64,000 nt of DNA from positions 29,983,501 through 30,047,500 of the forward strand of contig NC_057916.1 in the NCBI RefSeq assembly GCF_018873765.1. The letters run 5' to 3'. Positions 26,601 to 35,615 of this stretch are shown here, one piece after another (the first letter of the stretch is position 1; each line of letters begins with the position of its first letter). The translations under genes and the position numbers were made by a program. Source of the DNA: Telopea speciosissima. Taxonomy: Eukaryota > Streptophyta > Magnoliopsida > Proteales > Proteaceae. The notes beneath the pieces are model-generated. The model did no database searches. It saw only the letters and a program-made list of their open reading frames with translations, and was not told where the DNA came from.

Positions 26601-28921
26601 CTCTGGTTTTCTTTTACTATCGGTCTTTTCTTCAGGTTAGTTCCTTCAGGACTGAAGCTCTTTCTTAAGAGTCTCATCAAGCAATGATTGGGCTCATGAA
26701 GTCACTAAAAACTTTTCCGTTCTGATGCAGCTACAGAAGGATTTTTTTGGTGTACCATGTAGAAGCTCACTCTGTGATCGACTTAGACAACTTTACTACA
26801 AATATAGAGCTGGTGGTGGACTTTCATATTCAACTGTTGGTGTTTCTTCATCATCAATCATTGAGTCCAATCAAAAGGTCACTTTTCCTTCTCAGTTCTA
26901 ATCTGTAGCTTCTCTTTTTTTTTTTAAAGAAAGAATATATGCATGGATGTTTCATGCATTCAAAAAACATGCTTAGAAGTCAAATTGACTGGTTTCTCAT
27001 TCATCTTTTTGTTACCTCGAAGCACACTTGCTCAGTTCTCTACCTTTTAGGTTTATATGCTGTAGGATGTTGCAGAAATGTGTTATGATCATGGAATATT
27101 GGATAGTTCCTTTTGGCCTGGAATTTGTCTGTTGCATTTTATTCCTGCTCGTTTTTATATTGAGCATATAGTGCCTGATGTACTGTCTCCTTTTACCTGT
27201 ATGACAGTTAAAAATTTCATCTGCTCTGTGTTGTTAAAACTCTCTGTTTGTGATGTTTACCAGTTCTCTAATGGAATACAATCCAAGGTACCTGCTTATC
27301 TAGTTGGAGTCTCTGTTTTTATCTGCTTCATTTCTGCTGTGGTGTCCCTTGCACTTGCGCTTGTAGTTGTCCCTCGGCAAGTGATGCCATGGACAGGTTT
27401 GCTGCTGCTGTATGAGTGGACATTCACTATCTTCTTTATATTGTTTGGAAGTTATCTCCATTTGATTTATCTATGGGGGAAGATGACGGCAGCTCAAGCA
27501 GGATCTTATCCTGCTCACCATGAGTCTTCTGACTATGATTATGGAAAAGGTTTGTTATTTTTATATATGCACATACATTTGAATGGATACACTCCCACAA
27601 AGGTAGTGGCGAACATTCTTTAATGTACTGATGATACTCATTTGTGATGCAGGTCATCAACGGCGGGCGTCCACTTGTGATGTTGCAACGTGGTATTATG
27701 GGTTAGGGATGGCATTACTAGCTGTAGCTGCACCTTCACTCCCATGTCTTCTTGGGATAACTGCACTGTTTGTGAGGTAATTTTCCAATTTCTTTAGTTC
27801 TGCTGTTAAAGCATTTTCTCATTTCAAATATTTGAATTCCTGAAGATGCAAATTCTACTAGTGCTTCATTTTTTGAATGTCATGTATAGCTCGATATGTA
27901 AGCATGTTCTTTTTGATATTTAGCTCCTATACCATCAAATCAATGGAGCGGCCCTCTTGAGTTGCTCTTTGCTTCAAAATAACCTGGTGCTGGTCGGACT
28001 GCATTTTGGGGTCATTAAAACCCCCGAAAACCCATGACTACCCTTCCCCCCCAAAAAAAAAGTTGGATCAGGCAGTTTCACATTGGCCACAGTAGGAAAT
28101 ACTTATTATTTAAAGAATAGGGAGGTTACATCAGAATGTTATCTTTTTTGGTCAATCATGGATATGTCTATATTTTCTAGTGAATATGGACGTGTTTTCG
28201 TTTTAATTCTTGAAAGCTTTTTAGCTCCCAAGATAAGAAATGACAAAAGTAGGCTGCCGTTCAAATTAGGAAAGGAGTGGAATCACATGACTTCTGTTGT
28301 GAACAAGGGTCTGGCACACTTGGTAGTTTGTGGTGCGTAAAAGCCCATTGCTACCAGGAGGTCTTGGGTTCAAGCCTCCTGGTTCACACCTTCCTTTCCC
28401 TTAGAATAGAATAGAGTATGACCTATCAAAAAAAAAAATGGCTTCTGTCAACTCAGATCCTCTGTATACCTACTTCCCTTTGCCCACCTATTGATGCATT
28501 AAAGATGGGGAGAACCGGAGAATCAGTGACTCCATTTTCAGATTTTATTAAGATTTTAGTATTTCATTATTATTTGATATCTTTATGTACATTTAGTGCC
28601 TCAGTAATACTGCATTTACAGCAGGGAGAATCAGTAAGGTTCTTAGTTGAACTTCTGTAGTACTGCACATGATCTTATGTTTTTCAGTGGCAAGCCAAAT
28701 AGATCTATGAATGTCCAAAGTCCTTTTTCTATAAATAATCGTGCTCACAAAGAATTTAGTTATAACATGGTGACTTCTACAGGTTAGGATTGATGGTTGT
28801 AGGAGGTCTAGTCTTGGCTTCTTTCATGACATATGCTTCAGAGCGCCTGGCAATCAAAGCATTCTTAAGAGGCCTTGATGATAGAGACCTGCCACGTACA
28901 AGAAGCTCATGCTTCTGCTGA
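17385..28921 (+). CDS. PGSIP8: GT8 glycosyltransferase, PGSIP8 type
   Basis: Ten exons: 17385-17624, 17829-17949, 18115-18300, 23664-23824, 26126-26233, 26498-26635, 26731-26877, 27264-27549, 27653-27776, 28783-28921. All introns are GT-AG and all phases fit, giving 549 residues. Residues 8-23 form a signal-like hydrophobic segment. The GT8 domain follows (AYVTLLYGDEFLLGVRVLGK), with the metal-binding DxD at D125/D127 in VVYLDADTIV, LNSGVMVVEP, and HYTLGPLKPW at 248-257. The C-terminal half has about five membrane helices (roughly 295-313, 378-403, 411-437, 479-502, 505-521), the layout of the PGSIP6/7/8 clade. Arabidopsis PGSIP6 (IPUT1) glucuronosylates inositol phosphorylceramide in the Golgi; the substrate of PGSIP8 is not established, so a Golgi sugar transfer role is inferred. 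ATG 17385 was chosen because the frame upstream offers only GTG. Intron 3 (5363 bp) is heavily invaded. Confidence 0.92.
17629..17652 (+). repeat. TTC microsatellite in intron 1 of the GT8 gene
   Basis: Eight or so TTC units just after the exon 1 donor; it may act as a pyrimidine tract. Confidence 0.7.
18249..18548 (+). repeat. copy 1 of a duplicated exon 3/intron 3 segment
   Basis: Covers the last 52 bp of exon 3, its donor and about 250 bp of intron 3. It recurs at 21054-21500 with roughly 85-90% identity by eye. The original exon end is here because it keeps the reading frame with exons 2 and 4. Confidence 0.8.
18660..19100 (+). repeat. possible solo LTR in intron 3
   Basis: Has a TATA-like GAGTTATATAAGC (about 18928-18940), then a leader-like stretch ending in AGATTCCCCTGTC, an arrangement typical of plant LTRs. 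Ends are not fixed. Confidence 0.3.
19185..21050 (-). mobile_element. endogenous pararetrovirus (Caulimoviridae-like) fragment
   Basis: On the minus strand several pieces of frame resemble the coat-protein region of plant pararetrovirus-derived polyproteins: a WWDNYL-containing part (about 20560-20830, continuing to about 20350), a basic lysine-rich part (19869-20127), a CCHC zinc knuckle near 19650-19690 and 19868-19880, and an acidic/serine-rich part with leucine-rich helices (about 19250-19640). Stops and frameshifts break the frame many times, and a MITE splits the zinc knuckle. No movement protein, protease or reverse transcriptase is visible, so this is a dead, partial genomic relic. 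It lies antisense in intron 3 of the GT8 gene, between two copies of a duplicated exon 3 segment. Genus is not assigned. Confidence 0.7.
19691..19867. mobile_element. MITE with near-perfect inverted repeats inside the viral relic
   Basis: 177 bp. Ends are GAATTGTTATCGTCTACGG and its mirror, and arms of about 75 bp pair (ACGGTTCCCTGACC, CCTCTCACAAGAGG). The flanking duplication CATTTGAAAC (19681-19690 and 19868-19877) is perfect over 10 bp. The perfect duplication and arms suggest a recent insertion. Confidence 0.85.
21054..21500 (+). repeat. copy 2 of the exon 3/intron 3 segment, with a pseudo-exon
   Basis: Repeats the end of exon 3 (AAGTGAACACCTCCCACCTTCTTATACTGGAG then a GT donor) and the intron after it. 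It is frameshifted relative to exon 3 and has no acceptor of its own that would keep frame. It is interrupted by a LINE tail at 21293-21432. Confidence 0.8.
21293..21432 (+). mobile_element. 5'-truncated LINE 3' end
   Basis: 140 bp ending in TTTGGTAATGAATTCTTTAT, then TCACCC and an A-run, the same 3' end as the larger LINE at 38843. The flanks ACATTATGTTTCTT (21279-21292) and ACATTAAGTTTCTT (21433-21446) match at 13 of 14 positions, as expected of target-primed insertion. Confidence 0.8.
21998..22301 (+). repeat. solo LTR related to the LTR at 4055-4346
   Basis: Starts TGTACCACGATAGGGGGAGT and ends GATTCGTTACA. It has AATAAA-like and C/T-rich transcript-end features. The start resembles the Copia LTR at 4346. 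No clear target duplication was seen. Confidence 0.5.
22434..23580 (+). repeat. 587-bp tandem duplication in intron 3
   Basis: Unit 1 (22434-23020) and unit 2 (23021-23580) start GGATTTCTCATTATTCCAGC and GGATTTCCCACTATTCTAGC and stay alignable throughout, with small indels. Each unit also holds two versions of a roughly 85-bp AATGACC...GATGTTGC block, so it has an internal sub-repeat. It ends about 85 bp before exon 4. Confidence 0.85.
23875..24040 (+). repeat. Au SINE in intron 4 of the GT8 gene
   Basis: Degenerate tRNA-like head, then GGAAACAGCCTCTCCTGC and CAGACCCTGCAGTAGCGGGA, ending in CGTGCACTGGGACACTC and a T-run, the layout of angiosperm Au SINEs. Confidence 0.8.
24526..24692 (-). 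repeat. Au SINE, minus strand
   Basis: Complement reads GTGCAATGGTAAGGTTGC (box A area), GGTCACGGGTTCGAGTC (box B), then CAGACCCCGCAGTGGCGAGA and the 3' end. It is nearly full length; its 3' side merges into a T/G-rich run. Confidence 0.85.
25359..25829 (+). mobile_element. TRIM-like element: paired direct repeats
   Basis: Two direct repeats of about 135 bp (25359-25494 and 25691-25829) share GAACCTC, GGAGAACTC, CTTGTAAGGTGAGGGAACCC and GATGTGGGATCAGCC, separated by about 196 bp with no coding. The arrangement fits a terminal-repeat retrotransposon in miniature or two nested copies of a short LTR. It lies in intron 4 of the GT8 gene. Confidence 0.5.
28298..28437 (+). repeat. tRNA-derived SINE in intron 9 of the GT8 gene
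   Basis: 140 bp with a box A-like TGGCACACTTGGTAG, box B GGGTTCAAGCCTCC, a 3' body and an A-tail. Flanked by ATGACTTCTGT (28287-28297) and ATGGCTTCTGT (28438-28448), 10 of 11 matching. It is unlike the Au copies in this window. Confidence 0.8.
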
Positions 28922-29671
28922 CCCAGACTTTTGAATTAACCTTGTAAACTATTAGCAGAATTCAGCAAGAAACCACCTCCCTCCCCCTAAAAAAAAAGAG
29001 TGAAGTATGAGCAGCAAGCTGCTCCAAATTTGTAAGTTGTTTCACCGATTTTTTTGTTTTGTAAAATATTTCTGGGCATTTTGATGTACTGATCTTTCAA
29101 CAGGATTAGTGTCAATAATCATTTATCTGTAAATCCAGATCAAACATTTTGTCAATATTTATGTGTAGCATTCAAAATTCGATAGTATATCTATTTGCTA
29201 TACTGATTCTCATGCTTTATGCATGGCTTCATCAACCTGTCAATGCTTATGTTTCAATTTGTCACTTGTTTGTTAACCCCTTGTTAGGGAACATGACTGA
29301 AAATAATAATGTACAACCTATACTGCATACAAAATACGTCATTACAAAACAAAACAAAAAAAATCCAATCAATACCCTTGGGGAAATTTTCTTTTGGCCA
29401 ATGATTTTCATCCTTGGGATGCCGGATGAAAGCACAAGATGAAATGAGGCATGCAGTGGTGAATGTAAATACTTGAGGTGCATAAGTTTAATCATCAGGA
29501 CAGTCTTTGGATCACCTGCAAAGAACCTAGCTAGCTTGCCCAACCATATCGAAGGGGGTGGGGGAGGGGGAATGTATCTAGGGGCATTAATGTAATTACA
29601 TGGTAAAATTCTAATGTATTAAGGGGTATTAATGTAATTACATGGTAGAATTATTATGTAGATACTTTTAT
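28922..29671. other. 3' flank of the GT8 gene and intergenic sequence
   Basis: Probable 3' UTR up to about 29120. A 41-bp tandem repeat (GGGGCATTAATGTAATTACA and its second copy, about 29581-29660) is the only structure seen further on. Confidence 0.4.
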
Positions 29672-29823
29672 GGGAGGGTTCTTTGAGCAAGCAGCATAGG
29701 AGAGCGCATCAATTAAGTGTAGCAAAATGGTATCGTTCATTAGAAGGCAACCAAGTCATTTTATGTGAGGAGGAGATAGATAGACACAAAGGCACTAGTG
29801 TATCAGCTCAGGAACCTTTTCCC
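29672..29823 (+). mobile_element. Mutator-type MITE, family A, copy 2
   Basis: 152 bp, GGGAGGGTTCTTTGAGC to GCTCAGGAACCTTTTCCC. Perfect 9-bp duplication TACTTTTAT at 29663-29671 and 29824-29832. Confidence 0.8.
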
Positions 29824-29960
29824 TACTTTTATGTACTTTTTTCTAGCATCATGTTGATCAATTATTTCATTTATCTAAATATCCCCAAATAATTTTCTGC
29901 TGATGAAATTGATAGGGTGACTCACCCACAAGTGACAATCATTCCCCTCATATTTTTTTA

Positions 29961-30104
29961 GGGCTGATGTTCTCTGTGCCGCAGTGCAACCTGCGCCCAA
30001 ACACATGGGTCAGCCATTCACGGGAGGCAGGGTGGTCATTTTGCCCACCCCCATGTATCTGGGTGCAGCGCAGTTTGCGCCCTCGGCACAGAAAACATTC
30101 TCGC
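29961..30104. mobile_element. Mutator-type MITE, family B, copy 1
   Basis: 144 bp with arms built on ATGTTCTCTGTGCCGCAGTG and the mirror CTCGGCACAGAAAACAT. Flanks ATTTTTTTA and ATTTTTTTT, 8 of 9 matching but low complexity. Confidence 0.7.
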
Positions 30105-30198
30105 ATTTTTTTTCTTCATTTTACTTTATCTGACTCACAGGGGGTTTGGAGTTGATTAGTCATTTTATTCTTCTTTTAATTTTTTTTATTTTTTTCAT

Positions 30199-30369
30199 GG
30201 GAAAAAGAACTCTGTCCAGGAGTGTGCGCTAGCACTGGGGAGGGGGCGGAATGATCGCCCTATCCACATAAAAGGTGGAAATGCCACCCCTATTGATGTT
30301 TCCACCCACTCTCCCATTGGCCTGTGCATTGAAGCAGGAGCCTTGCTACCTGATAGAGAACGCACTCCC
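30199..30369. mobile_element. Mutator-type MITE, family C, copy 1
   Basis: 171 bp starting GGGAAAAAGAACTCTGTCCA and ending TAGAGAACGCACTCCC. Flanks TTTTTTCAT and ATCTTTCAT, 7 of 9. Related to the element at 43948-44130. Confidence 0.65.
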
Positions 30370-30901
30370 ATCTTTCATTTATGTGAAAAAGGTTTTTCTA
30401 CACCAGCAGGTTTGTACATCAGTACTCAAGTTTTGGCCACTATGGAAGTTTTTTTTAGGGAAATTACACCCCCTCCCCTATACTTTGCATGAATGTCACT
30501 CCCCTTCCCTGCATATTGACTATTGACACTCCCCTCTTCTAAGTTTTAAAGATTCTATCAACCGTATCAATTTTGGCTGACTGTTTTAAAAATACAAATA
30601 AAAAAATAATTATACCCTCATCTCTCTATACCTTTAAACCTTCAAGGGATGAACCCTAACCAGATCTACATATTGTCTCCAACGTAAGAGAGGATCTGAA
30701 ACTTTCGGGGAACGAAATAAGATAGGAGCAATGGCCATGCTCGTACTTAAGATCTGCAACTTCCGATGAGGTATTCAAGACCTTCAACTCGTATTCTCTC
30801 ACTCTCATCTCTCTCCGATTTCCACCATCTAGGTTAGGTTGTTCTCTCTCTCCTCTCTTTCCGATTTCAACCACAATGCACCCTCTAGAAGGCCATCTGC
30901 T

Positions 30902-30951
<50 letters not shown>

Positions 30952-31994
30952 ACCATCCTCATTCACTTCAATTTATGAAAAAACATTAAAACTCCTACTT
31001 TGGAATATAGGAAATTTAGTATATCAGTCAAAGAAACCCATCACTTCTTCATTTCTTTCTGTTCCACCGCTGCAACCTCTGACCACCACCTCCACTTCTT
31101 TTATACTCATTTTCCTCTTGGAAAGTGATATAGCAATTTCAGTAATATGGATATCTAAATGGTGCGAATGGGTCCATGTATCAAACTTCAAACTTAGATC
31201 AATGATATGCCTTTTACTTCAATAAATTTGTTTTTTACTAAACCATATAATGGCATATACTCTCTCACATGTACATGCACCAAACCTCCATCCACACTCT
31301 GGTTAGTTTTGAATTTTTCAGTACTTTATTTTACCACATATCTAATTCCATTTGGATGGAAACTTTACCGAGTAGGAGATCTTCAAGTCTTTTTTTTTTT
31401 TTTTTGATGAGAATCTTCAAGTCTACCTGTTTACAAAAAATAGCCTTATCCAATACAGCACGTGGTAGAACTTGGGGTGATAACCCACCCTTGTGTCCCA
31501 GTTTGTCAATCACTAGGACCGCCCTTGGAGACAACTTTTTTTTTTTTTTTGGTGAGGCCTTGGGAGACAACTGACAACCTATTGACCTACAATGCATCCA
31601 GAATCAAGGCAAAGGCATGAATACAGTCAAAGCAAATGTGGAATTCTCAGCATTTCTTTGTGAAATTCAAACTTGCCACCTCGCCTCCACTTTGGATCAA
31701 AGTATCGGTATCGCCAATAGAACCCAATAATCCCAATATTGATACACTACCGATTCAGATTGGAGTATTAACCAAAAAGTGGTTTGATTTTCAACTTACA
31801 TCCGATACGGTCCAATTTGTATTATATCGATATCAAACCGATATTGGCGATGACCGATACGATCACAATATCTATAACCCTGCACCACTGTAGGCACCAA
31901 AAGGAACCTATATATCTTTTATGGGGAAAAGATCCCTACACGTCAGTTGAAATCTGAAACTGCATGCGGGTACCCCCCCCACCCCCCAATCGAG
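30370..31994. other. intergenic sequence with low-complexity runs
   Basis: Holds the CT repeat at 30904-30946, T-rich runs near 31390 and 31540, and at 31685-31890 a degenerate repeat rich in CCGATACGAT/ATCGGTATCG units, like that at 59895-60120. No exon was supported. Confidence 0.4.
30904..30946 (+). repeat. CT microsatellite
   Basis: About 21 CT units in a C/T-rich context. Confidence 0.9.
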
Positions 31995-33187
31995 ATTGTT
32001 GTAACAATAAAAACAACTATAACTCAACTTTATCTTAATTAAATGGGGTCGGCTACATGGATTCTTGTCCTCCAATCAGTTTTATTCGAGGTCATATTTG
32101 ATACAAGGTTTAAGCTATGCGTGTCTTTCTTCACCACTTCTCCTAAGATCATTTTAGGTCTGTCCTTAATTCTTTTAGTTCTTTTAATTTGAATCAAATC
32201 ACTCTTTCATGCTAGAGCATCCAAAGGTCTCCATTGAACAGGGTCATGCCATCTCAAATGACTTCCTCGTAGCTTATCATGTATCAGAGTTACTTCCAAT
32301 CTAGCGTTGATATGATCATTTCTAGTTTTGCCACTCATCCATCTCAACATCTTCATCTCTGTTACATTGAGTTTTATCTATATGATCCTTCCTAACTACG
32401 CCATATTTGGTACCATACATCATAATTGGTTGTATGACTATCCTATAAAATTTTCCTTTAAGTTTTAAAGGAATATGTCGATCACACAACACTCTGGACA
32501 CACTTCTCCAGTTCATCCATCTTATTTTAGTTCTTTGTGAAACATCATCATCAATATAACATTATTATTTATGATTGAGCCAGGATACCTAAAATAATCA
32601 CTTTGCGGAATCTCCTCTCAATGATTTTCACCGCCTCATTATCTGTCCTAGTGTAACCAAAGTTACACACTCGTCTTCATTCTACTTATCTTAAAATCTT
32701 TTGCTTCCAAGGTTGATCTCCATGACTTTAACTTAGCATTAATCTCTATTTTTGTCTCATCCACCAAAACAATATCATCAACAAAAAGCATATAACAAGG
32801 AACCTCATCTTGAATGTTTCTGGTTAAATCATTCATAACAAGCGCAAACAAATAAGGACTTAAAACTGATCCTTGATGTAACCCGATTGTAATTGAGAAT
32901 TCATTACCTTGGCACCTCACAATTCTTACACTTGTCACCACACCATCAAACATATCTTTAATTATACCAACATATTTACTTGAAATTTTATCCCAAAAAA
33001 ACCATATTTACTTGAAACACTTCTCTTCTCTAGTACTTGCTAGATTAATTCTTTAGAGACTGACATACGTTTTTTCTAAGTCAATAAAGACCATATGGAG
33101 ATCCTCCTTGCAATATTTAAATCTTTCCATAAGTCTCTTAATTAGGTAAATAGCTTTTGTCGTAGATCTTCCTGGCATAAAATCAAA

Positions 33188-34278
33188 GAAAAAATTACAT
33201 GGCTACCCCCTGAGGTTTTCCCTAAATATAGTACGACCCCCTGTGTTTCTAAAATATAGACTCTAACCCCCTGAGTTTAGGGTACTTGTTACACTCAGCT
33301 CACTCCGTTAGAGCATTCACGTCAAGCATTCTCATTAGTTGCTAATATGTTGGCCATTGATGCCTTAAATGATAAATATACCCTTAATGGGATGTGAGCT
33401 TACCATTTTGCCCAAAGGGAAACCCGAACTTCACACCCCCTTCCCCTGCTACTCGAATTATTCGCGGGTTTAGGGTTCTGGCGATCTATTGAGGTCATCT
33501 CAAACTCCATCCCCTGTTACTTGAATCATTCGTGGGATAAGGATGATGGGGTTTATGGTTCTTGTTGTGGCGATCTGTTGAAGCTATCTTCAACTCCATC
33601 CCCAACTACTCGAACCATTCGCAAGATAATGAAGAAGGGGCTTAAGGTTCTTGTTGTGGCGATCTGCTGATGCCATCACTGACCACCTGCAACGACGAGG
33701 GAGGTAATTTTTTTCAATCAAATTAGAATTTAGGGTTCAAATATGAGGTATTATGGTTCGAAGCTATAAGTTTTTTCAATCCGTACAAGTTTTTAGGGTT
33801 CGAAGCTGCAATTTTTGTAAATCAAATGCGATTTTAGGGTTCGAAATGATATTTTAAAGCTCAAATATGAGATTCAACATTATTAAAATGCTAGTTGATT
33901 TGGTATATTGATCTTAGGGTTTGAGAAGAGAGGGATAATTAAGATGAGGGAGAGAAGAGAGAGAAAATGGCATGTGGAGAAGGGCATATCTGTGGTGGAG
34001 TTGCAAGAGTTGCAAGTCCTATGCTTGCGGAGACAAGAACAGGTTCAGAAGTTCGATTGCAGCTCGCAGGAAAAAAAGATATGGCAATGATAAAGAGGAT
34101 TCGAATGGGTTCTTTTAATAAGGGTTAGAATAGAGTTATATTAATTGAAGGGCAAAATTTTCATTTAATTTTTATGTTTAACACCGTCCACTTAAAGGTG
34201 TTGGGTGTATATTTTAGAAACACAAGGGGTCACATTGTATTTAGGGCAAACATTAGGGGGTCGTTGTGTAATTTTCCC
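33188..34278. mobile_element. non-autonomous Mutator-like element inside the RTE
   Basis: 1091 bp with terminal inverted repeats of about 80 bp (GAAAAAATTACATGGCTACC against the mirror at 34200-34278, with shared CCTGTGTTTCTAAAATATA). Target duplication AAAATCAAA (33179-33187) and AAAACCAAA (34279-34287). It carries no transposase. Internally it has an 89-bp tandem repeat. Confidence 0.85.
33429..33680 (+). repeat. 89-bp tandem repeat inside the Mutator-like element
   Basis: Nearly three units, with TGAGGTCATC at 33490, TGAAGCTATC at 33579 and TGATGCCATC at 33668, each preceded by GGCGATCT. The first unit is partial. Confidence 0.8.
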
Positions 34279-34669
34279 AAAACCAAATTGATTCTTCGTA
34301 ATAGTATTTTCTTATCTCTAGTGGATTTCAATAATCCCCTCCAACGCCCAAAACTGCACACAGGTGTTAAAGGAAACCCTTCCCCATCTTTGATCTAGAT
34401 ACCTACTTTGATCTGGAAACTACTACAAAACAAAAACTTTTCTATTTTCTTCCATATTCTCAAAATGTTTACAAAATCATCACTTCAGCCATCAATAATT
34501 AGCTAAAATAGAAAGATTACTGTCTTGAAAAAATAAATTCTACACTAGACATAAGAAAGGAACTTCCTTCACGTGAACCTTCTCTAGCTGGGAATGGGTT
34601 AGAGAGCAAATAAATCCTATTCCACCTCTAATTTGTTGAAATTTTCAGTAGCTCACCCCACGAAGGTAG

Positions 34670-35555
34670 TTACATCAAGCTCAAATCAGGATCATCTTCC
34701 TCATCAAGATCATGTTCACTGGATGGTCGGAATCTCTTTCCATCCCTTGGGGCTGTTCTACCCTTCTTTGGTTTTCCCCTGGAAAAGGAATTGGTATTAG
34801 GAATGGAACACTATATTTACAAACATATGTATACATCATATACCACATATGAATGTAAGCCTGCACAGTCATTCATATTCTAGGATGTGATCTGATAACC
34901 GTAAATTCGTGTAATCATCAATATATATAGGTTCTAAGATAAAGTGGTTCACTAGCCTGCAATTCTCTGTTATTTCCATTGAACCAAAACTGTTCGAAAG
35001 GCTTGGACATTAAATTTTTCTACTGTATACTTAGTTGAGGTATGATATACTCACTGTCCATTTGCAGGTGTACCTCCGCCCTTTGACCGTCTTGGACCAA
35101 AATCTGACCTTCCATCTAACAAAACAAAAGAAAGAAAAGACATTCCTATTCTTAGCCAGAATGTATATATTTATGCACATAAATGTTTTGTGGGTAGCCC
35201 AGGTAACCGAGCATGACTGCATAACCCCAATTTATATCTTGTGGAGATATGACACGGCCAATCTGAACATGGATGTACAAGGAATGCTCTAGATTGACCA
35301 GACACAAATATTCAGACCCCATCTCAGCCATACCACTTTCCATGTATTAGATTTATATCCTTACAATATAAGCCATTAAAAATCTGAATTGAGTGAAACT
35401 TGCCACAGGTGCAGGGGATGTTGATTGTTGACAACATGATAACATGCACTCAAATTTGAGTGCCAACTAAGCTGCCACATGGAATATAAAACCCTGTTCA
35501 GCAAAGGTTTGGCTACCTGAGCTACCCACAGAACTGGTGCAGCCTATCTATCTAT

Positions 35556-35615
<60 letters not shown>

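Larger units (their letters stand above)
31995..34335 (-). mobile_element. RTE-clade LINE split by a Mutator-like element
   Basis: Minus strand reads MPGRSTTKAIYLIKRLMERF, then MVFIDLEKTY, GLHQGSVLSPYLFALVMNDL, the catalytic box as FVDD, and the C-terminal FYRIVIQPIMMYG, ending at a CATGTAGCCGACCCCATTTA tail near 32040. These are reverse transcriptase motifs of plant RTE elements. The segment upstream of MPGRST (IEIH..ENTITKNQFGF) is at 34279-34335, separated by the 1091-bp insertion at 33188-34278. Stops and shifts make it inactive. No endonuclease domain was found, so it is also 5'-truncated. Confidence 0.85.

Noticed and set aside
27078-27263. Upstream part of a 181-codon frame continuous with GT8 exon 8
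   Set aside because: It is intron 7 read-through; the acceptor at 27263 and the family alignment start the exon at FSNGIQ.
30839-31225. 128-codon plus-strand frame with a poly-SL run
   Set aside because: The run is the CT microsatellite; rest is low-complexity.
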